Below, piece by piece: positions 57,564 through 64,000 of a stretch of DNA of 64,000 nt (positions are counted from its first letter, which is position 1; each line of letters opens with the position of its first letter). Origin of the DNA: Chryseobacterium sp. Leaf394. GTDB taxonomy: Bacteria > Bacteroidota > Bacteroidia > Flavobacteriales > Weeksellaceae. The DNA lies in contig NZ_LMQH01000012.1 in the NCBI RefSeq assembly GCF_001424105.1, positions 298,249 to 362,248 of the forward strand, in the 5' to 3' direction. The notes beneath the pieces are model-generated. The model was not told the origin of the DNA. It did not search any database and was given only the letters and a program-made list of their open reading frames with translations. The position numbers were made by a program, and so were the translations under genes.

Positions 57564-58634
57564 GCGTAAAAATTCCAGAACATTCCATCCTAGAGCATCA
57601 AATTTCTTTAATCCTGCCGAAATGATGAATGCTAAAATGACGTTGAAAACATAAATGATTACCATCAAAAGCCACCACGGCATAGTTTCTTTTAACGGAA
57701 CGACGAGGAAATAAATCAGGGACGAACTGATTCCCTGTCCGAAATAGAAGAAAATGGCGTTTTTACCAATATAAGTCACGAAGTTTTCTTTGGTGATTTT
57801 TAAACGGTTGTAGAACACGAAAAGTGTTGTCAGTGAAAACAGAGACCAGATAATGTATGGGATTTTCGGCGGAAATTTCTGCTTGTTGATCTTAAAGAAA
57901 ATTTCATTCCCGAAATACAGAAACATCCAAACTAATGCTGCGGCGACCACTCCGTAAAGTATAGGAATCATCTTTGTAGGGATTTTTTTGCCTTTCATTC
58001 TGTTGGCAACTAAAAAAACCGTCATGTAAAACGCGACATATCCAACCTGGCCATTGGGATATATTTCAGGGAAAATATTAAAGAGTAATGTTAAAGCGAT
58101 GCACATTCCAATAAACCAGTTGACATGTTTCGGGAAGAATTTTAAGATCAAAACTCCAAAAACGGTTAAGATAAAATAAACTTTCAGATACCAGAAACTT
58201 CCCATTACCACAGGAAAAGTGTCTGCATTGTTGTATTCATGAAGATACCAGTTTCCAAGATTCTGCCATTGAGGAACTGTTGAAATGCTTGTTGCGGCGT
58301 ACTTCGATCCGAAAGTGGAGTAGAAGCTCTGCAGCCATTCGAGTGAGAAAAAGGTGAGTCCGAAAATTTTGAAGAAATAATCTAAAAAGAAAAGCAGCGT
58401 CACGAATATCATGTATGTCACCTGCAGTTTGAGTAATCTGTAAAATGTTTTTTCGATGTTTGATCCCGAAGTAATCCCACTGAGAGCATAAAAAAGTGCC
58501 ACATCGAAAACCAGTGAAAAGACTCTCACTTCCGGCTGAATGTAAAACTGCCCCGACCAGAACGCGGTGTGGATGAAAATAATGGAAAGTGTCGCCAGAC
58601 CTTTCGCAAAATCAATATAAAGATCTCGGTTCAT
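57546..58634 (-). CDS. Membrane acyltransferase (Acyltransferase_3 / OafA family)
   Basis: 362 aa with about ten membrane helices. The N-terminal signature YIDFAKGLATLSIIFIHTAFW carries the conserved His of this family (R/K-x10-H type), and internal helices match the OafA/NodX pattern. It probably moves an acyl group to a polysaccharide or glycolipid on the outer face of the inner membrane. It starts 4 bases after the stop of the upstream lipoprotein gene, so they form a two-gene operon. Confidence 0.85.
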   Translation of the reverse strand: MNRDLYIDFAKGLATLSIIFIHTAFWSGQFYIQPEVRVFSLVFDVALFYALSGITSGSNIEKTFYRLLKLQVTYMIFVTLLFFLDYFFKIFGLTFFSLEWLQSFYSTFGSKYAATSISTVPQWQNLGNWYLHEYNNADTFPVVMGSFWYLKVYFILTVFGVLILKFFPKHVNWFIGMCIALTLLFNIFPEIYPNGQVGYVAFYMTVFLVANRMKGKKIPTKMIPILYGVVAAALVWMFLYFGNEIFFKINKQKFPPKIPYIIWSLFSLTTLFVFYNRLKITKENFVTYIGKNAIFFYFGQGISSSLIYFLVVPLKETMPWWLLMVIIYVFNVILAFIISAGLKKFDALGWNVLEFLRKKTAQ

Positions 58635-58638
58635 GTTA

Positions 58639-59178
58639 TTAAGGTAAATCTCTGGTTATTTTTTCTAATTTGTCATAATTAAAGAAATACAAACCTCCTT
58701 CCCATTTTGGTTTTGCCGTTTTCTCTATCCCCCGTAATTCGTTTGCAAAAAGTCTGTGATATCTAACAGAAAACCACGAATTGTAGAAGTCATTATCGAT
58801 GGAGTATAGAGGTTGTTTAAAAACTTCCGAACGTTGTTCCGTTGTTTTATTCAGATGTGAATAACCTTCCATTACAAGAAAAAGTCTGTAGTTATTTTCT
58901 TTTGCAAATCTCTCATAATTTGACATGGGAAGACAATATTGGGAAGTACACCCATTTGTGAAAATATAAACAAGAGATTTTGGATGTTTAGCCAATTCAG
59001 ATTTAAGCTGTTGGCCATTTATTTTGTAGACGTGTTGTGTATCAGTTTTGTCAAAACTTTCCAAAGCAACAACTGTGGTTTTTTCTTTTTCTGAAAGTTT
59101 TTTATAATCATTGGTCACCCCGTAGACAGTGCATGATGTAAGTGATAAAAAAAATAACATGCTTAAAATTATCTTCAT
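58639..59178 (-). CDS. Lipoprotein with thioredoxin-like CxxxC segment
   Basis: 179 aa from ATG 59176-59178 (MKIILSMLFFLSLTSC, lipobox Cys16). A longer frame starting at 59202 lies upstream of the predicted transcription start and is rejected. The core VYIFTNGCTSQYCLPMSNYERFAKENNYRLFLVMEG looks like a thioredoxin-type strand with CTSQYC in the active-site position, but the spacing is CxxxC and not CxxC, so activity is uncertain. Operon with the acyltransferase. Confidence 0.7.
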   Translation of the reverse strand: MKIILSMLFFLSLTSCTVYGVTNDYKKLSEKEKTTVVALESFDKTDTQHVYKINGQQLKSELAKHPKSLVYIFTNGCTSQYCLPMSNYERFAKENNYRLFLVMEGYSHLNKTTEQRSEVFKQPLYSIDNDFYNSWFSVRYHRLFANELRGIEKTAKPKWEGGLYFFNYDKLEKITRDLP

Positions 59179-59191
59179 TGTAAGTTTTTTC

Positions 59192-59199
59192 CAAAAGTA
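59192..59199 (-). promoter_or_regulatory. Promoter -7 box for lipoprotein-acyltransferase operon
   Basis: TACTTTTG on the minus strand, 13 bases before ATG 59178. Confidence 0.55.
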
Positions 59200-59225
59200 C
59201 AAATAAAAAGAACTAATTTAATTTC

Positions 59226-59233
59226 TATATTTG
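59226..59233 (+). promoter_or_regulatory. Promoter -7 box for the GLPGLI gene
   Basis: TATATTTG, 19 bases before the ATG at 59253. Confidence 0.6.
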
Positions 59234-59252
59234 GAGAAATAATCACAGTATA

Positions 59253-60146
59253 ATGAAGCATATTTCCAGTCTTATTTTAATTCTTTTAGTCAGTCTTAAC
59301 CTCTCGGCGCAGGGAAACCGTTTTATTTACGAATATCAATCAAGAAGAGATTCTACGAGAACCGACAGTCTTAAAAAAGAATTCGTAAATCTTGATATTT
59401 TTCCCGATAGATCTTATTTCTATGGTCAGGCAAAATTTGAAAGTGATTCTGCAGATAACGTCTCACTTGCAAAGCAAAGAAATGCTACGCCTGGAAATTA
59501 CACTATCAAGTCTACTATTCAGGATTGGAATATTGAATATATTGTTGAAAAATCTTATCCTGATTTTAAGATGAAATGGTTTACTCAAATCGAACAAACC
59601 GATTTAAATGTGGAAGGCAAGCAGGAATTTAAATGGAATATTCTGTCGGAAACCGCAAAAATTGAGAATTACAGCTGTCAGAAAGCCACTACAGAATTTG
59701 GCGGCAGAAATTGGGAAGCATGGTTTTCAAAAGATCTTCCATTTCCGGATGGTCCGTATAAATTTCATGGTTTGCCGGGATTGATTGTGAAACTGGAAGA
59801 TCATACAAAATCTCATCAGTTTCTGTTAAAAGGAAGTAAAAAACTAAAGGATAAAGATGAATCGTGGGATTTGATTTTAGCCTTGAAAAAAGATGCAGAA
59901 AATGAGACGAAAAGTGTGAAAGTCACTCCTGATCAATACAAAAAGCTTTATTTATCCTATAAAAATGATCCTGCAAAAGATGTTAAACAAAAGCTTTCAA
60001 ACCCAAATACTAAAATGGAAATTAGTTTTGGTGATGGTAGGGTAATTAATGAAAATGCCGAAATCATTAAGTATTATGAAGGAATGCTTTCGGAAAAATA
60101 TAAGAACAATAATAATCAGCTGGAACTAAATTTGTATAAAAAATAG
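59253..60146 (+). CDS. GLPGLI family secreted protein
   Basis: 297 aa with a signal peptide (MKHISSLILILLVSLNLSAQ) and the family block FPDGPYKFHGLPGLIVKLEDHTKSH near residues 167-190. The family is restricted to Bacteroidota and its members often lie beside TonB receptors or porins; no function is established. It ends 78 bases before rplU, which has its own promoter box. Confidence 0.9.
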   Translation: MKHISSLILILLVSLNLSAQGNRFIYEYQSRRDSTRTDSLKKEFVNLDIFPDRSYFYGQAKFESDSADNVSLAKQRNATPGNYTIKSTIQDWNIEYIVEKSYPDFKMKWFTQIEQTDLNVEGKQEFKWNILSETAKIENYSCQKATTEFGGRNWEAWFSKDLPFPDGPYKFHGLPGLIVKLEDHTKSHQFLLKGSKKLKDKDESWDLILALKKDAENETKSVKVTPDQYKKLYLSYKNDPAKDVKQKLSNPNTKMEISFGDGRVINENAEIIKYYEGMLSEKYKNNNNQLELNLYKK

Positions 60147-60187
60147 AAAATTTGGTCAAACAATCTTGTTAATCAATAAATAATCAG

Positions 60188-60195
60188 TACATTTG
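60188..60195 (+). promoter_or_regulatory. Promoter -7 box for rplU-rpmA
   Basis: TACATTTG followed by CACC, 29 bases before the ATG. The same TACATTTGCACC stands before the DUF5686 gene. Confidence 0.65.
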
Positions 60196-60224
60196 CACCT
60201 CGAAATAACTAAAATTTATAAACA

Positions 60225-60599
60225 ATGTTTGCAATTGTAGAAATAGCAGGGCTTCAATATAAAGTTGAGCAAGACCAGAGGCTGTTTGTAAACCGTTTGG
60301 CAGGAGATAAGGGAGCGAAAGTATCTTTCGACAAAATTCTTCTTACTGTAAACGGAGCAATCACCGTAGGCGCCCCAGCTGTAAGCGGAATCACTGTAGA
60401 AGCAGAGATCCTGGATCACGTAAAAGCTGATAAAGTAATCGTTTTCAAAAAGAAAAGAAGAAAAGGTTATCAGGTAAAGAACGGTCACAGACAGTCATTA
60501 ACTCAGATCAGAATCACTGGAATCACAGGATTTGACGGAGCTAAAAAAGAAACTAAAGCGAAAAAGGCTCCTAAGACTGAGGAAGCTGGCGCAGAATAA
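60225..60599 (+). CDS. rplU: 50S ribosomal protein L21
   Basis: Large-subunit protein binding 23S rRNA. 124 aa: MFAIVEIAGLQYKVEQDQRLFVNRL, KVSFDKILL and KKKRRKGYQVKNGHRQSLTQIRI are typical. About 20 extra residues at the end (KKETKAKKAPKTEEAGAE) form the charged Lys/Glu/Ala tail often seen in flavobacterial L21. Operon with rpmA, 28 bases apart. Confidence 0.96.
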   Translation: MFAIVEIAGLQYKVEQDQRLFVNRLAGDKGAKVSFDKILLTVNGAITVGAPAVSGITVEAEILDHVKADKVIVFKKKRRKGYQVKNGHRQSLTQIRITGITGFDGAKKETKAKKAPKTEEAGAE

Positions 60600-60627
60600 T
60601 TGTTTAACCAAAAAACCATAAAATAAA

Positions 60628-60885
60628 ATGGCACACAAAAAAGGAGTCGGTAGTTCGAAGAACGGTAGAGAATCTCACTCTAAAAGATTAGGTGTAAAGA
60701 TTTTCGGTGGACAAGACGCTATCGCGGGTAACATCATTGTAAGACAGAGAGGTACTCAGCACCACCCAGGTGAAAACGTTGGGATCGGTAAAGATCACAC
60801 TTTGCACGCACTTGTTGACGGGAAAGTAGTTTTCAGAAAGAAAGCAAACAACAGATCATTTGTATCTATTGAACCAAACGCATAA
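60628..60885 (+). CDS. rpmA: 50S ribosomal protein L27
   Basis: 85 aa. It begins [24 protein letters not shown], so the mature N-terminus reaches the peptidyl-transferase centre without the cleaved extension found in Firmicutes. [26 protein letters not shown] is the family core. Terminator follows. Confidence 0.97.
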   Translation: MAHKKGVGSSKNGRESHSKRLGVKIFGGQDAIAGNIIVRQRGTQHHPGENVGIGKDHTLHALVDGKVVFRKKANNRSFVSIEPNA

Positions 60886-60908
60886 TTTAAAAAGCGTTTT
60901 ATAAAAAT

Positions 60909-60941
60909 AAAATCCTCAGCATTCATGTTGAGGATTTTTTG
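60909..60941 (+). terminator. Terminator after rpmA
   Basis: AAATCCTCA/TGAGGATTT stem with a 10-nt loop and then TTTTG. Confidence 0.85.
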
Positions 60942-60973
60942 TGCTTTGAATTGAACTTTTAGATCGTCTTTTT

Positions 60974-61196
60974 ACACATTAGTCACATCAGATAGTTTTA
61001 CAAATCTGGCATTTAATAGATCACATAAGAATTGAAAAATCAAAGATTTTTCATTGTGTAGGTTGTTTGCCGATACTTTTTTAAATGTATTTTATAATAA
61101 ATGACAATGGATCATGGACAGAAAAAATTTTAATTTTTTCTCTAATGTGTTCTAAAATATGCAGGGAAAAGATAAAAACTCTTTGTGACTAATGTG
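60974..61196. repeat. 222-bp element bounded by a 13-bp perfect inverted repeat
   Basis: CACATTAGTCACA (60975-60987) and TGTGACTAATGTG (61184-61196) are exact reverse complements. A shorter inverted copy CTAATGTGT is at 61142-61150. The interior has no ORF but holds a 9-bp-stem, 3-nt-loop hairpin (61033-61053). It occupies the whole gap between the rpmA terminator and the DUF5686 stop. MITE-like form; no target-site duplication is evident. Confidence 0.6.
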
Positions 61197-61222
61197 GTCA
61201 AGCCTCCAACTAAGTTTTTGAA

Positions 61223-63751
61223 TTAAAAATAAAACTGAAATCCAGCCTTAATTCCAAATCTGGAAGCATCCGGACGGTCAAGATAATTTCCTCTCCAGTT
61301 GAAGTCTACACGGATGATTCTGATGTTTCCAAAGCCGATATTTTCAATCCCGAAACCATATTCATAATAAATCTGCTGATCTGGCGCCGAGTATTTTAAA
61401 TTGTCAACATTGATATTTTTAGAAGCGTCACTGAGGGTTCCATAAGCTCCTCTGATGAAAGCGACTTCCCTTAACTTCAGTTTCTTAATTAGAGGAATAA
61501 ATGAGAGTATTTTGCCGTTAAAATGGTGCTCAATATGCAAAGTAGAATAGGTGTCTGCTACAAACTCATAATAATTAAGCTGTGCAAAGGTATTCGGAAC
61601 CAATCCATAACTCTGGTTAGCCGGAATAATATTCTGCAGCGCCAAAGGAACAGTGTCAAAGTTTTTCCCTGCTTCAAAATTCAGGAAGGTTTTGCCCCAG
61701 CTTCCGAGCAGCATCGGTTTGTAAAACATAAACTGCAGTTTGTTGTAGTTGAAATCTGCATTAAATAAACCTTCAATTCCACGGGTATATTTTAAAACGA
61801 TTGTGGGTGCAAGTGTGCTGTGCTCATATCTGTCGACACCGGTTTGTGAGAATTTAGCTCCCGGTCTGGCAATTAAACTGATGGTAACACGCGAATCATT
61901 TACGGTTTTTCTAAGGTCACCATTTCTGTAATACATCAGATTGAAATCTTCCGGATTGGCAGATTTAATGCTTTGTACAGTTCCATCTACGCGTACCTGA
62001 AAGTTTTTCCAAGGTTCTACTGATGTGAAAAAGCTTGTCTGGATAACCGAACTTAATGAAGCATTTTCTCCTCGGGCAAAAACCGTTGAAGAAGCGAATG
62101 AACGGGATAGAATACCGTCTTCGGTAGTCAGCTGTACACCAAGCTGTGTGATATCTCTCTTGGTGCCTCCACCGATCATAAAACGGTTGACACGGTTGAA
62201 CATATAACGTCCTTCCACACCATATTTAAATTGCTGGTCTTTAAAGCCGTATGCATTGTAAAATTCAAGTCTCCACGGATCATTTTGGGTAAAATAGGTT
62301 CTCGCCCCAATTCTGATTCTGTCACCTTCCACCTCATTTTTTCCATAGATGGAAGTGATTGGCCCTAAGTCAATACCCTTTGTAACATTGTAATATCGTG
62401 ATGCCAGTGTTTCATACAGTTTTACAATTCGGTTGAATTTCGGTGTCTGCTGAAGCTTTTCAAGCATTTCGTAAACACCTTTTTCCTGTTTCGAAAGGGA
62501 GTCGGGTCTTGCAGCAGTCCAGAATTCATCGTTTTTTTCTACAAATTTGGCATCATACTCTTCTTCTTTCCGGACAAAAATTTCGTCAGCCAGAGGTTGG
62601 TTAAACTGATAATCTGAATAATTAACAGAGCGTTTTGCAAGCAGACTTTTAGAATTTTTCTTTTTTGAAAAAGGGGTAAGTTCAATTTGAGTTACCAGTT
62701 TTTTCGGCAGGAAAGTTTCGTCATCGGGATTGCTGTATTCCAGTTCAGTATAAATTGAATTGATGAAATTTACACTGATTTTACTGGTCGATCTTAAAGT
62801 AGCTCCTAAAACAGCATATGTTTCCGTGTCAATATAAAGATAGCCCTGAAAAGCCAGAACGTCTTTTCTGCGCGGTTCGTAGCGGATTCTGTAGGCTCGG
62901 TTTCCGCTGATGGAAATAGTGTCGCTCAGCTGATAATCGTAAGTACTGAAGCCATCTGTCGATACAGGACTTTGAAATCCGATATCAAAATAATTTAAAG
63001 TATTATCGTAAATGTTGATATCACGGTAAAGATTTTTCGCCGTAATTGCCACCACCTGATTATCCTGAAATCCCGAAGTTTTCTGTGCAGTAAGAAGTTT
63101 TTTAGTCTTTTTGGAAGGTTTGTTTAAGCCGTAGTTTTCATAAATAGATTCGTTGAGGAAGACGGGCAAAGCCATTGTTCCGTTGGCTGTGGAATCGGCG
63201 TAGTCGAAAATAAAATCGAGTTTATTAAAAACCTTCCGGCTCATAAATGCGCTGTCGATATTATTGGCGTCAAACTGAATTTTTTCGTATTCTTTATAGC
63301 TGTAGCTGTCGAATTTTTCGAGCCCGTTGTTTCTTTTGCGTTTCCAGACTTCCTGCATAATGGCGTAGGCAGGATTTTCTTTCTTGTTTTTGTATTTCGG
63401 CTTGGTATTCTGAATGACAACTTCGGCAATTGCACTTTCCTTTTCAGGAGAAAGTTTGATCTGAAGATTATTCTCAATAGCCGTGACTTCAAATGAAGCA
63501 TAGTTTTTTCTTTCAAACCTGATCTTGTAGATAACCGTGTCTGAACTTACCGTAAACTGTGATGAAGTTGTCGTTAAAGCGGCTGCAGTCTTATCGTTAA
63601 TGAAGATGCTGACTCCGGTGAGGTCTTTATTGGTTTTAGCGTCTGAAATTTTTCCGGTAACGGAAGTCTGTGCGAAAAAAAAGCCTGTGGTAAAGAGGGA
63701 AGATATAAAAAGAAAATATTTATAAATCTGTGTAGACATCATTTGATTCAT
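61223..63751 (-). CDS. DUF5686 outer-membrane protein with carboxypeptidase-regulatory domain
   Basis: 842 aa. Signal peptide (FLFISSLFTTGFFFAQ, then TSVTGKISD), CarboxypepD_reg-like domain about 28-110, then the DUF5686 marks NPAYAIMQEVWKRKRNNGLEKFDSYSYKEYEKIQF near 130-165 and a C-terminal beta-barrel ending FGIKAGFQFYF. It probably sits in the outer membrane. Any of Met1, Met4 or Met5 could be the start. A TACATTTG box lies about 86 bases upstream. Confidence 0.88.
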   Translation of the reverse strand: MNQMMSTQIYKYFLFISSLFTTGFFFAQTSVTGKISDAKTNKDLTGVSIFINDKTAAALTTTSSQFTVSSDTVIYKIRFERKNYASFEVTAIENNLQIKLSPEKESAIAEVVIQNTKPKYKNKKENPAYAIMQEVWKRKRNNGLEKFDSYSYKEYEKIQFDANNIDSAFMSRKVFNKLDFIFDYADSTANGTMALPVFLNESIYENYGLNKPSKKTKKLLTAQKTSGFQDNQVVAITAKNLYRDINIYDNTLNYFDIGFQSPVSTDGFSTYDYQLSDTISISGNRAYRIRYEPRRKDVLAFQGYLYIDTETYAVLGATLRSTSKISVNFINSIYTELEYSNPDDETFLPKKLVTQIELTPFSKKKNSKSLLAKRSVNYSDYQFNQPLADEIFVRKEEEYDAKFVEKNDEFWTAARPDSLSKQEKGVYEMLEKLQQTPKFNRIVKLYETLASRYYNVTKGIDLGPITSIYGKNEVEGDRIRIGARTYFTQNDPWRLEFYNAYGFKDQQFKYGVEGRYMFNRVNRFMIGGGTKRDITQLGVQLTTEDGILSRSFASSTVFARGENASLSSVIQTSFFTSVEPWKNFQVRVDGTVQSIKSANPEDFNLMYYRNGDLRKTVNDSRVTISLIARPGAKFSQTGVDRYEHSTLAPTIVLKYTRGIEGLFNADFNYNKLQFMFYKPMLLGSWGKTFLNFEAGKNFDTVPLALQNIIPANQSYGLVPNTFAQLNYYEFVADTYSTLHIEHHFNGKILSFIPLIKKLKLREVAFIRGAYGTLSDASKNINVDNLKYSAPDQQIYYEYGFGIENIGFGNIRIIRVDFNWRGNYLDRPDASRFGIKAGFQFYF

Positions 63752-63836
63752 CGAGCATTTAGCTTAAACAAAAAGCGTGCTGTAAATTATTTAAACTAAA
63801 ATATTTAAAGAGCTTTTGTCTCTGATTATTAAGGTG

Positions 63837-63844
63837 CAAATGTA
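63837..63844 (-). promoter_or_regulatory. Promoter -7 box for the DUF5686 gene
   Basis: TACATTTG followed by CACC on the minus strand; predicted leader of about 80 nt. Confidence 0.5.
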
Positions 63845-63926
63845 ACGAAAAAAACAGTCTTGATATTGTGTGCGTCTGAAAGTTTATTGTTTACAATTAT
63901 AATATGTCTCAAAAGGTTATAAAAAA

Positions 63927-63958
63927 GAAAAAGACTCACATTTCTGTAAGTCTTTTTG
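63927..63958 (-). terminator. Terminator after tRNA-Asn
   Basis: AAAAAGACT/AGTCTTTTT stem with an ACA-type extension and a T run on the minus strand, starting immediately after the tRNA 3' end. Confidence 0.8.
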
Positions 63959-64000
63959 CTCCTCCTGCTGGGCTCGAACCAGCGACCCTCTGATTAACAG
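63959..64000 (-). tRNA. tRNA-Asn (GUU), 3' part only
   Basis: On the minus strand the window edge begins with the anticodon loop CTGTTAA (anticodon GTT). It continues with anticodon-stem 3' strand TCAGA, variable loop GGGTC, T-arm GCTGG-TTCGAGC-CCAGC, acceptor 3' strand AGGAGGA and discriminator G. CCA is not encoded. The D-arm and acceptor 5' strand lie outside the window. Confidence 0.9.

Noticed and set aside
59179..59202. Longer start of the CxxxC lipoprotein
   Set aside because: The TACTTTTG box at 59192-59199 overlaps it, and the shorter form gives a proper lipoprotein signal.

Overview
The window is a 64 kb chromosomal stretch from a low-GC Bacteroidota bacterium, most likely a Chryseobacterium-like member of the Weeksellaceae. 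Three things point there. First, many genes are preceded by the Bacteroidota promoter box TAnnTTTG. Second, the protein families are typical of the group: a type IX secretion C-terminal domain, a GLPGLI protein, DUF5686, WG repeats, a flavobacterial SecA, TonB receptors with a carboxypeptidase-regulatory N-domain, and LytS/LytTR signalling with 2TM proteins. Third, the intergenic DNA carries short palindromic repeats. There is no prophage, integrase, transposase or CRISPR array; most of the content is core housekeeping.

Layout. 1-9.8 kb: pepT (cut by the window edge), HMG-CoA lyase, OsmC, a sulfurtransferase, divergent bcp/nth, a small barrel protein, mnmA, and a Gly/Cys-rich membrane protein with a membrane partner. 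9.8-13.7 kb: a signalling cluster with a LytTR regulator, a LytS-type kinase ending in a 2TM domain, three stand-alone 2TM proteins and an ICMT-like methyltransferase. 13.7-23.6 kb: a TonB receptor, sodC, msrA, a repeat-rich 1 kb gap, a ROK kinase, and a siderophore receptor with its PepSY membrane partner. 23.7-29.2 kb: secA with a DUF2795 gene, a sugar epimerase and a T9SS cargo protein. 29.2-42 kb: DUF2797, a WG-repeat lipoprotein, a large AsmA-like protein, a radical SAM protein, a Uma2-like nuclease, a 2OG oxygenase, a micro-operon of very small membrane proteins, menD and pabBC. 42-49 kb: membrane proteins, an AI-2E transporter, a GT9 glycosyltransferase and an LPS-kinase-like protein, then uvrB. 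49-58 kb: a BlaI/M56 regulatory operon, a PQQ-type sugar dehydrogenase, an aminotransferase/flavin-monooxygenase pair, DUF502 and miaE. 58-64 kb: an acyltransferase, lipoproteins, rplU-rpmA, DUF5686 and the 3' part of tRNA-Asn.

The most unusual DNA is the msrA-ROK gap (18.0-19.06 kb). It holds nine units in an exact 22-bp register, whose 8-bp core is inverted in place in one unit. Next to it is a tandem duplication of about 415 bp. Each copy has four 3-nt-loop palindromes about 51 bp apart and a 3' end of the ROK gene; the spare gene end differs from the live gene almost only at synonymous sites. Other points of interest are a 32-bp palindrome covering a consensus promoter in front of blaI, a 13-bp inverted repeat bounding a 222-bp element after rpmA, a micro-operon of 22, 31 and 98 codons with stop-start coupling, an endonuclease III without its Fe-S cysteines and a ROK kinase without its zinc cysteines.

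All functional calls come from reading motifs by eye; no database search was run.
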